This document shows positions 54,396-62,993 of a stretch of 64,000 nucleotides of DNA, piece by piece. The DNA is from Vibrio fortis. GTDB taxonomy: Bacteria > Pseudomonadota > Gammaproteobacteria > Enterobacterales > Vibrionaceae. The stretch covers positions 2,046,001 through 2,110,000 of the forward strand of contig NZ_AP025487.1 in assembly GCF_024347475.1 (NCBI RefSeq). Direction: 5' to 3'. A program made the translations under genes and the position numbers. Numbering within the stretch: position 1 is the stretch's first letter; each line of letters starts with the position of its first letter. The notes beneath the pieces are model-generated. The model saw only the letters and a program-made list of their open reading frames with translations. It was not told the DNA's origin and searched no databases.

Positions 54396-55028
54396 CTACT
54401 GTACCGCCTCAACAACTTCTTTGGTCAAGCGGCCAATTTCTTGCCAATTTTTCTGATCAATTAGTGCTTTAGAAACCATCCAAGTTCCTCCACAAGCAAC
54501 GACTTGTTTAAGCGCAAGATAATCATTGATGTTGTCTTTATTCACTCCACCAGTCGGCATGACTTTAAGGTTATGGTAAGGTCCTGAAAGCGCCTTCAAC
54601 ATCTTAACCCCACCAGCAGCTTCTGCAGGGAAGAACTTTACAGTATCTAAACCTAGATGTAGTGCTTTCTCAACCTCACTCGGAGTACACACACCAGGAA
54701 CAAACGGTATATCAAGCTCTTTGCAAGCACATGCTGTATGTTCATTAAGACCTGGCGCTACGACAAAAGAAGCGCCCGCTTCTTTCGCTTGTACTGCTTG
54801 CTCCTTAGTTAGTACGGTGCCTGCACCAATATACATATCTGGTTGAGCGCTTTTTAGAAGACGAATAGCCTCTGCAGCAGCTTCAGTTCTAAATGTAATC
54901 TCAATGACATTCAAATCGTTATCAGCCAATGCTTTGCCAAGCTCGACGATATCTTCGGCTTCATCAATCGCAACGACAGGGATCACTTTAAACTTTGCTA
55001 ATTGTTCAGAAATACTTAGTTTGGACAT
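54396..55028 (-). CDS. eda: KDPG aldolase
   Basis: Class I aldolase that splits 2-keto-3-deoxy-6-phosphogluconate into pyruvate and glyceraldehyde-3-phosphate. 210 residues; Glu43 in VIEITFRTEAA and the Schiff-base Lys131 in TVKFFPAEAAGG are both present, as is the phosphate loop MPTGGVNKDNI. Preceded by kdgK with a 6-base gap. Completes the pathway in this locus. Confidence 0.96.
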   Translation of the reverse strand: MSKLSISEQLAKFKVIPVVAIDEAEDIVELGKALADNDLNVIEITFRTEAAAEAIRLLKSAQPDMYIGAGTVLTKEQAVQAKEAGASFVVAPGLNEHTACACKELDIPFVPGVCTPSEVEKALHLGLDTVKFFPAEAAGGVKMLKALSGPYHNLKVMPTGGVNKDNINDYLALKQVVACGGTWMVSKALIDQKNWQEIGRLTKEVVEAVQ

Positions 55029-55034
55029 GTTATT

Positions 55035-55961
55035 TTAGTCTCTTATTAATTTATCTGTCTGTGACTTAGGAATAATCGCACCAGGATATTGGATCACGAC
55101 TCCAGCCAATTGATTGCCGATTTGACAACATTCTGTATAAGGCAAGCCGTTTGCGATGCCACACAGAAAGCCAGCATTGAATGAGTCACCAGCTGATGTA
55201 GTATCAACGACATTGTCTATCGGTTTAGTTGGTATTAACGTTTTATTACCATGTTCATAAAATACGCATCCTTCAGAGCCGAGCTTTAAAACAAACTTGT
55301 CGACACCTAAGGCCGTAATTCTCGATACTGCATCATCAAGCTCTTCGTCACCCCACAGCAACATCTCGTCATCAAAAGTAATCAACGCATAACTGCACAA
55401 AGGTAGAACTTGCTTATACCAATGTTGAGCCTGTTCCGGTGTCTCCCACAAGCGTGAACGATAATTACTATCAAAAACTAAGGTGACGCCTTTTTGTTTC
55501 GCTTCTTGTAGAGTCGAGAGTAAAGCGACTTTGTCTTCCTCTGGCAAAATAGCAATACTAATGCCTGATAAGTAGAGAATATCGAGTTGATCTATCGTTT
55601 CTGCCACTGTTCGAAAATCAGGATGCTTCATCAAATTCGAGGCTGCGGAGTTTTGACGCCAATAAGAAAAAGTACGTTCTCCACATTGATCTACACTGAT
55701 TTGGTATAACCCGGTACTATGTTGTGCATCCACCAGCACAGATGATGTGTTAATGCCCTCTTCTTCCCATAGTCGAACAAGCTTTTCGGAGAGTGAGTCA
55801 CTACCAACAGATGTTAAGTAGTATGGGTTGAGATTAGGCTGCAATCTATTTAAATAGATTGCAGAATTTAACGTATCACCACCATAACTTTGATTCATTT
55901 TGCCGAACGCTTGACCGCTTAATTCGATCATACATTCGCCTAAAAATCCCACTTTTTTCAT
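55035..55961 (-). CDS. kdgK: KDG kinase (2-dehydro-3-deoxygluconokinase)
   Basis: PfkB-family kinase of 308 residues from the ATG at 55961 (MKKVGFLGECMIELSG, AAGGAA upstream). NQSYGGDTLNSAIYLNRL is the sugar-binding motif and DTTSAGDSFNAGFLCG the catalytic ATP/anion-hole motif with the base Asp. The longer frame to 56078 would run into kduI and is rejected. Produces KDPG for Eda, the next gene. Confidence 0.95.
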   Translation of the reverse strand: MKKVGFLGECMIELSGQAFGKMNQSYGGDTLNSAIYLNRLQPNLNPYYLTSVGSDSLSEKLVRLWEEEGINTSSVLVDAQHSTGLYQISVDQCGERTFSYWRQNSAASNLMKHPDFRTVAETIDQLDILYLSGISIAILPEEDKVALLSTLQEAKQKGVTLVFDSNYRSRLWETPEQAQHWYKQVLPLCSYALITFDDEMLLWGDEELDDAVSRITALGVDKFVLKLGSEGCVFYEHGNKTLIPTKPIDNVVDTTSAGDSFNAGFLCGIANGLPYTECCQIGNQLAGVVIQYPGAIIPKSQTDKLIRD

Positions 55962-55983
55962 GCTATTACGTTCCTTATGTGCC

Positions 55984-56820
55984 TTAGCGTAAATCCGTAA
56001 CAGCAATGTGGTCCATGTCATCAAATGTTTGATTTTCGCCGACCATTCCCCAGATAAAGCTGTAGTTTTGAGTACCAACTCCAGAATGAATTGACCAACT
56101 CGGAGAGATCACAGCTTGTTCATTATGAACCAACATATGACGCGTTTGTTGTGGTTCACCCATCATATGGAAAACCGCATTGTCCGGTTTGATGTCTAAA
56201 TAGAGATAAACTTCCATACGGCGTTCATGCGTATGACAAGGCATTGTATTCCACAGACTACCTTGAGCCAGCTTTGTCAAACCCATAACAAGCTGACATG
56301 TCTCTACAACATTAGGGACAATATATTTGTATATTGTGCGACGGTTGCAAGTTTCATCAGCTCCTAGCGATACAGACTCAACTTGTTCTTTGGTAATTTT
56401 TTTAGTCGGGTACTTTTGATGTGCAGGAGCGCAGTTGAAATAGAATTTCGCTGGATTTGTTGGATCCAAGCTTGTAAACGCTAAAGACTGGGTTTCCTTT
56501 CCAATATAAATAGCTTGCTCTTCATCAAGTTGATACTGCTCAGAGTCTGCCGTGACGACACCGGGACCGCCGATATTAATGATACCCATTTCTCGGCGTT
56601 CTAGAAGATAATCAACACCGAACTGTTTACCCAGACCTTCAATGGAAACCTGCTTAGAAACTGGCATTATTCCACCAAAAAGGATCCGGTCGATATGACT
56701 GTACGTCATGGTGTAACAATCGGCTTCGAAAATGCTTTCAACAAGGAATTCTTTTCTTAAGCCTTCAGTATCTAACTGTTTTGCATGCTCACTATGGATG
56801 CTTTGACGTGTATCGATCAT
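55984..56820 (-). CDS. kduI: KduI, 5-dehydro-4-deoxy-D-glucuronate isomerase
   Basis: Cupin-type zinc isomerase, 278 residues as in E. coli. [20 protein letters not shown] at the N-terminus, [19 protein letters not shown] with the zinc His/His/Glu, and [20 protein letters not shown] with the last zinc His. It acts on DKI to give 2,5-diketo-3-deoxygluconate for KduD. Second isomerase of this locus besides the RpiB-type DhuI. Follows the symporter gene after 93 bases. Confidence 0.96.
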   Translation of the reverse strand: MIDTRQSIHSEHAKQLDTEGLRKEFLVESIFEADCYTMTYSHIDRILFGGIMPVSKQVSIEGLGKQFGVDYLLERREMGIINIGGPGVVTADSEQYQLDEEQAIYIGKETQSLAFTSLDPTNPAKFYFNCAPAHQKYPTKKITKEQVESVSLGADETCNRRTIYKYIVPNVVETCQLVMGLTKLAQGSLWNTMPCHTHERRMEVYLYLDIKPDNAVFHMMGEPQQTRHMLVHNEQAVISPSWSIHSGVGTQNYSFIWGMVGENQTFDDMDHIAVTDLR

Positions 56821-56913
56821 TGTTATTCACTTATCAATTATAGCCTTTGTCACTTCAATTTAGGCTGATATGGACGGCAGAACTATATGCACTGCCGCCC
56901 TTGTTGAGAGGAG

Positions 56914-58674
56914 TTATAGGTTATCGGTGATTGGCTTGACCGTTACACCATTACGACGTTGAGCATAGATTGCGCTACCTACGGCCATAATAAATAGTCC
57001 GCATATCATGAAGTAATAACCATTTTCGTTTGGTAGCACGGCAAAGGCTGTGATAACTGCACCAAATATCAGGGTTAGTCGACCTAACACTGTACATTGC
57101 ATTACATCAGATTCATCCATGCCGGCAGGAGAAACAATTGGAGTTCTCTGATTCTTGAAAAACAGCTCCACTTGCTCTTTGCGCTCACCTACCGGTTCCT
57201 TGTAGAACAGCATTGTTGCAAAGAAGAAACCAACCGTAAGAATTGCGTGCATAAACTGAGTGATAACAACACCGAGATCCCCAAGTTCACGTCCGGTCAT
57301 TGGAACAGCAATCGTCTCTGATACCCATGCAGCATTAAAGACATTGTTACTAATGATGCTCACGCAGAAACCAAATAGAACAGTTGCCCAACCAGCCCAG
57401 TCTGGAACACGCTTCACGAACATACAGAAAGTCTGAGGGATCATCATTGGGATGTTGACTAAGCCCGCAAACAAAATCATCATCGAAAATAAGCTAATTC
57501 CACGTAGCTCGTTGAGGAAAAGAGCACAAGCAATAACGATAAGCCCCATTACTGTTGTTGCAATTTTACTCGCTCTAAGCTCTTGAACTTCAGTCGCGTT
57601 TTTGTTGATGATTGGCTTATAAATAGACTTAATGAATGATGCAGTAACAAAGTTGATACGTGAATCAAGAGTTGACATGGTTGCGGCAAACATTGCAGAC
57701 ACCACCAAACCAACCATACCAGCAGGCAGCAATGTTTGAACAACAGACAGATAAGCTGCTTGATTCGCCTTGCCACCTAATTGTGGATACATTTCATTAA
57801 GAGGTTCTAATGCGCCTGCTGCCCACATCGGTGGCAAAAACCACATAATACTACCCATAGCGAACAGTGCTGCTGTAAAGTATGCTGCCTTTTTCGCCTG
57901 TGCAGAGTCTTTCACACACAGAAAACGAACTGACTGACCGATGTTGTTCATGTCAATGAGACGTTGAATAAGAAGAGCGCCAACCCAGAGTAGGAACACC
58001 TCATAAATCTCAATGCCGTTGCCAGTCCAGAAGGTGTCGCCTTCCCAGTGAGAGGCAATGCTGTCAATGCTATCGACGTTATTAAGGACAGCAATAAAGG
58101 TGACCACACTAATACCCACAATCAGCATTGCTTGAAGGAAATCACTAGACACCACTGCCCATGAGCCACCTGTTACCGTCATTAGCACTACCGCTAAACC
58201 TGTAATGATGATTGAGAACTGGATATCCCACCCTAAAACGGCAGAAATAAAAATCGATACCGCATAAAGAGTTATTGATCCACCCATCAGACCAGTCACG
58301 GTATAAATCGTGGTATAAAAACGTTCCGTTTTCGCACCAAAACGTTGGCGGATAGCTTCCATTGGAGTCACAACATCCATTTGGCGGAAGCGAGGTGCGA
58401 AAATACGTGCACAGAGTAAATACCCTAAGATATTAAAGATAAAAATCCAAACAACCGCAAAGCCATCAATGTAGGCTTTACCCGCTGCTCCTGTGAACGT
58501 CCAAGCACTAAAAGTAGTCATAAACGCACTTGCGCCCCCCATCCACCAGATCATTTTACCGCCCCCACGGAAATATTCACTGGTATTGGAGACCTGCTTG
58601 CGGAACACAAACCCGAGTAGAACCATAAAGATGAAATAGAAAACTATTGCACCTAAATCATATGAAGAGACCAT
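56914..58674 (-). CDS. Sodium:solute symporter (SSS family)
   Basis: 586 residues with about 14 hydrophobic segments, in the SSSF glucose/iodide group (YFRGGGKMIWWMGGASAFMT and AAFSAWTFTGAAG-like N-terminal region, AMFAATMSTLDSRINFVTAS as the sodium-site helix). Downstream of GH88 (12-base gap) and before kduI, so it should import unsaturated di/oligosaccharides or uronates driven by sodium, which suits a marine Vibrio. E. coli YidK, next to the sulfatase YidJ, is a related arrangement. Confidence 0.93.
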   Translation of the reverse strand: MVSSYDLGAIVFYFIFMVLLGFVFRKQVSNTSEYFRGGGKMIWWMGGASAFMTTFSAWTFTGAAGKAYIDGFAVVWIFIFNILGYLLCARIFAPRFRQMDVVTPMEAIRQRFGAKTERFYTTIYTVTGLMGGSITLYAVSIFISAVLGWDIQFSIIITGLAVVLMTVTGGSWAVVSSDFLQAMLIVGISVVTFIAVLNNVDSIDSIASHWEGDTFWTGNGIEIYEVFLLWVGALLIQRLIDMNNIGQSVRFLCVKDSAQAKKAAYFTAALFAMGSIMWFLPPMWAAGALEPLNEMYPQLGGKANQAAYLSVVQTLLPAGMVGLVVSAMFAATMSTLDSRINFVTASFIKSIYKPIINKNATEVQELRASKIATTVMGLIVIACALFLNELRGISLFSMMILFAGLVNIPMMIPQTFCMFVKRVPDWAGWATVLFGFCVSIISNNVFNAAWVSETIAVPMTGRELGDLGVVITQFMHAILTVGFFFATMLFYKEPVGERKEQVELFFKNQRTPIVSPAGMDESDVMQCTVLGRLTLIFGAVITAFAVLPNENGYYFMICGLFIMAVGSAIYAQRRNGVTVKPITDNL

Positions 58675-58686
58675 TTTAAAACTCCT

Positions 58687-59850
58687 TTACCAGAAATAAC
58701 GTTTGTGACCACAGATTCTCATCAGAGCTTCTAAATAGTAGTAATCGCCATACGGCAGCATGTTATCGCACATATCACGAGCAACAAACGATGCACCATT
58801 TTTAAGCAGACCTAGAGCGTCATTGTTGTCTGTTAAGTCACACTGTTCCATCAAACCATTAACGAGATGCATACCCCACTGCTCAAAAAGGTCTCGCTCT
58901 TTCTCGTCATCACATAAACTAGCAATCAATAAAAATCCTGCTGCAGTTACCGCACCAGCTGAACTGTCTTTGTACTGAGGTTCATACTTAGGCAATCGAT
59001 AATCCCAAACCGGAACTGAATCATCTCGCAAATGTTCCATCGCGAAGTACGACACCTTTTTAGCAAGCTCCAAAAATTTTCTATCCCCGGTGTAAGCGTA
59101 TGTTTGCGCAAAACCATGAATCGCCCATGATTGGCCTCGAGCCCAACATGAGTCGTCCGCGTAGCCTTGGAAGGTCTCGCCTTTAATTGGTTCTTGAGTT
59201 AGAGGGTCGAAATTGAAAGTATGAAATGTTGAAAAGTCATCACGTACGATGTGTTTCGCTAATGTTTCTGAATGCTCAATTGCGGCGTCTCTTAGCAGAT
59301 TAGACCCCGTTTGCTCTGCAGCCCAAAACATCAATGCAGTATTCTGCAAAGAATCAATAATGGTTTTGCCTTGAGTTTTTTCTGGCCCCAAAATATGAGT
59401 CTCGTTCCAAGCAACAATGTACTTACCGATACGACGAAAACGTAAGTAAAGACTATGAGCGGCTTGGATGGCCATCTCCTTATACTCTTCGTCCTCAGTG
59501 AGCATATGGCCAGCAACACAACTTAGTGAGAATTGGAAACCTAGATCATGATCGTGCCAATCTGGATTTGCGAGCATTTCTTTGAAGTATGCTTTACGAA
59601 AGTTCGCACTATTCTTAAATACATCTTCACCTGTCAACTGGTAGCAGAGCCAAAGCTGCCCCGTCCAAAAAGATGATACCCAATCTGAAGGACCACAATA
59701 TATCCATTGGTGATCCGTCGTGCCGATCTTAGGGTTGTTTATTCCAATTTTCTTTATGTTGTTTTTGGTGAAATCAACCACCTTCATCAAATGGTGTTGA
59801 AACTGTTTTTGGTCATACCGTGTTTCTGGGTACATTTTTTCATTCGTCAT
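58687..59850 (-). CDS. GH88 unsaturated glucuronyl hydrolase
   Basis: 387-residue (alpha/alpha)6-barrel enzyme that removes the 4,5-unsaturated uronate left by polysaccharide lyases by a hydration mechanism. Catalytic Asp candidates are D102 in WHDHDLGFQFS and D166 in TIIDSLQNTALMFWAAE, matching the two acids of characterised UGLs; WARGQSWAIHGFA and KDSSAGAVTAAGFL are also typical. The start is the ATG at 59850 (AAGAG upstream), nine codons inside the longest frame. No signal peptide, so it acts in the cytoplasm. First gene of the six-gene catabolic operon. Confidence 0.95.
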   Translation of the reverse strand: MTNEKMYPETRYDQKQFQHHLMKVVDFTKNNIKKIGINNPKIGTTDHQWIYCGPSDWVSSFWTGQLWLCYQLTGEDVFKNSANFRKAYFKEMLANPDWHDHDLGFQFSLSCVAGHMLTEDEEYKEMAIQAAHSLYLRFRRIGKYIVAWNETHILGPEKTQGKTIIDSLQNTALMFWAAEQTGSNLLRDAAIEHSETLAKHIVRDDFSTFHTFNFDPLTQEPIKGETFQGYADDSCWARGQSWAIHGFAQTYAYTGDRKFLELAKKVSYFAMEHLRDDSVPVWDYRLPKYEPQYKDSSAGAVTAAGFLLIASLCDDEKERDLFEQWGMHLVNGLMEQCDLTDNNDALGLLKNGASFVARDMCDNMLPYGDYYYLEALMRICGHKRYFW

Positions 59851-59890
59851 TTTGATACTCTTGTCACACTTAGGCAAAATTACATAAAAT

Positions 59891-59907
59891 ATGAAACGTT
59901 TCTTGAT
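59891..59907. promoter_or_regulatory. LacI-type operator, copy 2
   Basis: ATGAAACGTTTCTTGAT, identical over 17 bases to 43038-43054, with the palindrome GAAACGTTTC centred 48 bases before the GH88 start. Same orientation relative to the minus-strand gene as copy 1 has to the porin. Confidence 0.75.
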
Positions 59908-59959
59908 GGTGTTTTTGTTTTCTTAATTTGGATTATTGGCCCCAGCCTTGAAATAAACA

Positions 59960-59978
59960 ATGTGTAAAAGTCACACAT
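59960..59978. promoter_or_regulatory. Inverted repeat in the GH88/maturase divergent region
   Basis: ATGTGT-N7-ACACAT, a perfect 6-bp inverted repeat. Its TGTG...CACA arms are one base too close for a standard CRP site. Binder unknown. Confidence 0.4.
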
Positions 59979-60029
59979 AATGAATAAAAAGAAACACGGC
60001 TATGATATTGACGAACTTATTAATGATTA

Positions 60030-60045
60030 TGTGAATTAGGTCAAA
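60030..60045. promoter_or_regulatory. CRP-like site upstream of the maturase gene
   Basis: TGTGAATTAGGTCAAA matches TGTGA-N6-TCACA with one mismatch in the right arm, ~180 bases from each divergent start. The 373-base region 59851-60223 holds no other coding or repeat feature. Confidence 0.5.
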
Positions 60046-60223
60046 CTACCCAATTAGCTAGAATACGCATCGCTCAATATTGTTAATAACAAACCAACAT
60101 ATCATGTCCATTCATAGGTAACATTTCGTTATATGAATAGATTCTTGGCAACTTGATTTATCCAAATAAACGCCTATAGTGAGCAAAAATCGTAAAAAAT
60201 GCGTATTAACTAAGGAAAAACTC

Positions 60224-61402
60224 ATGTTCAGTCCTAAATCAAACTTTCATATCATGGCCAAGCCTACTGGCTCCAAATGTAATATTGATTGTGACTATTG
60301 CTACTTTTTAGAACGTGGTGATGAGCTTTATGGAACGAGCAACATTACAGAAATGGACGACAACACCTTAGAAGCATATATAAAACAGTACATAGAATCA
60401 CAATCTGCTCATGAAATCGTTTTTAGTTGGCAAGGGGGAGAACCTACTCTTCTAGGGCTAGATTTCTTTCAAAAAGTCGTCAAATTCCAAGTGAAACATA
60501 ATCATGAAAAGAAAAAAATTCACAATGACTTACAAACCAACGGCATCCTACTTAACAAACACTGGGCAAAGTTTCTTAAAACCCATAACTTCTTCGTCGG
60601 CCTGAGCATTGACGGTCCACAATGGCTACATGATCACTATCGGCATAATTTAGCTGGACGTGGGACATTCAAACAAGTTGTTGCAGCTGCTGCGCTTCTA
60701 CATAAATTCAAGATCCCTTTTGCAACATTAACGTGCGTAACACGAAAAAGTGCTGACCACCCCTTGGAGGTCTATCGCTTCCTGCGAGATACTTTAAAGT
60801 CTACTCAAATCCAACTGATTCCTATCGTTGACCTTGAAGAAGTACAAGTGTTACGGAGAGTTCGCTCGCAAGATCTCATTACGACTGATACTCGAGACGA
60901 GACATTTACCGTCGAGCCCAAACAATGGGGAACCTTTCTCAATGCCATCTTTGACGAGTGGTACTCAAATGATATAGGTCGTATCTTTCTTCCCACAATA
61001 GAGTCTTATATCGGTACCCTTACTGGCTACCCATCTGGAACTTGTATTCACAGTAAAACATGTGGGCAAGCTTTGGCCTTCATGCCCAACGGGGACCTTT
61101 TTAGCTGCGACCACTATATTTATCCTCAAAATAAACTTGGTAACATATTCCAAGCTCACTTAGGCGAATTAGCGAACACACCACAACAACAAGACTTTGG
61201 TCACTCCAAATACACCAGTCTTCCCGAAACATGCCTAAACTGTCGTCATCTATCGGTTTGTTACGGCGGGTGCCCTAAAGATAGGGTCGCTATAGAGGGG
61301 AAAGAGAACCAAAAAATTAACTACTTATGTGAAGGCTTGTATCATTTTTTCGAACATGCGGAGCCTAAATGCCAATCTATTTTAAGAAATTTAAGACATT
61401 AA
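60224..61402 (+). CDS. Anaerobic-type sulfatase maturase (anSME)
   Basis: Radical-SAM/SPASM enzyme that oxidises the sulfatase active-site Cys to formylglycine. I start at the ATG at 60224, preceded by AAGGA, rather than the GTG at 60179; 392 residues. KCNIDCDYC gives the radical-SAM CxxxCxxC at Cys19/23/26; FSWQGGEPTLL is the SAM-binding GGEP motif; the C-terminal auxiliary-cluster cysteines are in CIHSKTCG, FSCDHY and CLNCRHLSVCYGGCPKDR. Divergent from the GH88 operon and first of maturase-yidH-yidG. It should mature both C-type sulfatases in the window. Confidence 0.94.
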   Translation: MFSPKSNFHIMAKPTGSKCNIDCDYCYFLERGDELYGTSNITEMDDNTLEAYIKQYIESQSAHEIVFSWQGGEPTLLGLDFFQKVVKFQVKHNHEKKKIHNDLQTNGILLNKHWAKFLKTHNFFVGLSIDGPQWLHDHYRHNLAGRGTFKQVVAAAALLHKFKIPFATLTCVTRKSADHPLEVYRFLRDTLKSTQIQLIPIVDLEEVQVLRRVRSQDLITTDTRDETFTVEPKQWGTFLNAIFDEWYSNDIGRIFLPTIESYIGTLTGYPSGTCIHSKTCGQALAFMPNGDLFSCDHYIYPQNKLGNIFQAHLGELANTPQQQDFGHSKYTSLPETCLNCRHLSVCYGGCPKDRVAIEGKENQKINYLCEGLYHFFEHAEPKCQSILRNLRH

Positions 61403-61414
61403 CTGGACATCACC

Positions 61415-61768
61415 ATGCCGTGGAGTAAACAAGGGAAAGACCCGGACTATCGTTTTAGCCTAGCCAATGAGAGAACGTTTCTTGCTTGGGTAAGAACCGC
61501 TCTCGGTTTCTTTACCGCCGCAATTGCTGTTGATCAGTTAGCTACAACACTCAACGATCACACTCTCAAGCCTTTTATTTGTATTGCGCTGCTCATTATT
61601 TCTGTCATGTGTGCAGTGTTGGGTTACCTGAACTGGAAAGGAAATGAAGTTGCAATGCGACTTGACCAAGGGCTCGATTATTCAAAAGCGATTAAACTTA
61701 TCCCCTTATTGATGGTGAGTATTGTTCTCGCTCTTTTAACAAGCATCTACTATGACACCTTTAGTTAG
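61415..61768 (+). CDS. DUF202 membrane protein, YidH-like
   Basis: 117 residues, three membrane segments, beginning with the DUF202 signature DYRFSLANERTFLAWVRTAL. Size and N-terminus resemble E. coli YidH (~115). Starts 12 bases after the maturase and overlaps the next DUF202 gene by 17 bases. Function of the family is unknown; see the finding on its pairing with sulfatase maturases. Confidence 0.88.
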   Translation: MPWSKQGKDPDYRFSLANERTFLAWVRTALGFFTAAIAVDQLATTLNDHTLKPFICIALLIISVMCAVLGYLNWKGNEVAMRLDQGLDYSKAIKLIPLLMVSIVLALLTSIYYDTFS

Positions 61769-62039
61769 CGACGATAAACTTCAAGTTGAAAGAACGATTT
61801 TGTCTTGGTTTAGAACAATGTTTGTTTCTGCTTTGAGCGTTCTATTTCTGTTTAAACTTGTGATACTTCATCATTCCATTTATATGCTAGTTGCCCTGAT
61901 GTTTAGCTGCGTCAGTTGTTTTTTGATCTATTATGCTGGGCTCAGGGTCGCTACGCTGCCGATAGTTGTCAAAGCTCGTTGTTATCGCTTAATCAGTATT
62001 TCGCTTGTCTTGGCGATATGCTTTTATGGTATAGCTTGA
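61752..62039 (+). CDS. DUF202 membrane protein, YidG-like
   Basis: 95 residues, three membrane segments, with the DUF202 start LQVERTILSWFRTMFVSALS. Shorter than E. coli YidG (~120). The start ATG is inside the upstream gene (17-base overlap), so translation is coupled. Probably forms a heteromeric membrane complex with the YidH-like partner (inference). Confidence 0.85.
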   Translation: MTPLVSDDKLQVERTILSWFRTMFVSALSVLFLFKLVILHHSIYMLVALMFSCVSCFLIYYAGLRVATLPIVVKARCYRLISISLVLAICFYGIA

Positions 62040-62154
62040 AAGGTATAGCACAGTACGTTGAACTTACTTTTGTATGAACTTTTCATTCAGAGCATAGGTA
62101 GCTTAAACCCTAAATATGGTAGTATTACTTTTTACCCCAAACTTTGTCTCGACC

Positions 62155-62913
62155 ATGTATCAAGAACTATTAGCTCCTATTCATTCCTTTCTAAAAGCCG
62201 AAACGCCAGACTCTTGGATCGACGAAGCCAAGAAGCCACAAAACCTGCATATCATTTTGCGCGATCACATGTTGTGTGAGCTAAAAGCTGCTCAGAGTGC
62301 CCTATTTCTGATTCGTAAGTATGCGGTTGATAAAGAAAGTGCAATTCAGTTAAATGAATGGATTAAACCATACGAAGAGTTCGCCTACCGTCGTAAAGGA
62401 GATTTAGAATCACTGCGTGGTAAGAGCAACGCATCAAAGCAGATCACAGCCAAAGATGGTTGTGTTTATGGCGACGATCTCATCGATAAGATGGTGCTAT
62501 TAATCAAAGAAGAACTGCATCACTTCTACCAAGTGATGGAACTAATGGAAAAGAAAGGTGTAACGTATCAGCCTATCGAAGCGGGTCGCTATGCCAAAGG
62601 GCTAATCAAACATGTGAAAACCTATGAGCCAGATGCTTTGGTCGACAAATTGATTATCGGTGCGTTTATTGAAGCGCGTTCGTGTGAGCGATTTGCCAAG
62701 CTCGCACCTTTCTTAGAAGATGATATGGAAAAATTCTATGTTTCTCTTCTTCGTTCGGAAGCTCGCCACTATCAAGATTATCTAGAGCTTGCTGAACAAA
62801 TTGCAGGAAAGGACATTTCGGAACGTGTTGCTCACTTCGCTCGTGTAGAAGCAGAACTCATTACATCCGAAGACAGCGACTTTAAATTCCATAGTGGTGC
62901 TCCAGTTAATTAG
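62155..62913 (+). CDS. miaE: MiaE, tRNA-(ms2io6A37) monooxygenase
   Basis: Non-heme di-iron enzyme that hydroxylates the isopentenyl chain of ms2i6A37 in tRNA. Metal-binding EELHHFYQVMELM and SEARHYQDYLELA carry the two ExxH motifs of a ferritin-like four-helix bundle. The start is placed at ATG 62155 (MYQELLAPIHSFL), the family N-terminus; ATG 62116 would add 13 residues of doubtful sequence. 252 residues. Not related to the glycan locus; it marks the return to core genes. Confidence 0.94.
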   Translation: MYQELLAPIHSFLKAETPDSWIDEAKKPQNLHIILRDHMLCELKAAQSALFLIRKYAVDKESAIQLNEWIKPYEEFAYRRKGDLESLRGKSNASKQITAKDGCVYGDDLIDKMVLLIKEELHHFYQVMELMEKKGVTYQPIEAGRYAKGLIKHVKTYEPDALVDKLIIGAFIEARSCERFAKLAPFLEDDMEKFYVSLLRSEARHYQDYLELAEQIAGKDISERVAHFARVEAELITSEDSDFKFHSGAPVN

Positions 62914-62943
62914 TAGCCTTTCTGACAATCAATAACAAAAATA

Positions 62944-62972
62944 GAAAACCCGCTTAGTTAAAGCGGGTTTTT
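62944..62972 (+). terminator. miaE terminator (bidirectional)
   Basis: AAACCCGCTT and AAGCGGGTTT with a 5-base loop and T residues on both strands, shared by the converging downstream gene. Confidence 0.9.
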
Positions 62973-62993
62973 ATTAGTTTGGAATACTAAACA

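Noticed and set aside
55962..56078. 39-residue N-terminal extension of KdgK
   Set aside because: It overlaps the end of kduI in another frame; the ATG at 55961 with AAGGAA fits the PfkB family start.
59960..59978. ATGTGT-N7-ACACAT as a CRP site
   Set aside because: The TGTG and CACA arms are one base too close for the CRP consensus; it is kept only as an unassigned inverted repeat.
34332..62039. The glycan locus as a recently transferred genomic island with integrase or tRNA attachment site
   Set aside because: No integrase, transposase, tRNA gene or direct-repeat ends were seen; AT-richness of a few genes alone does not establish transfer.
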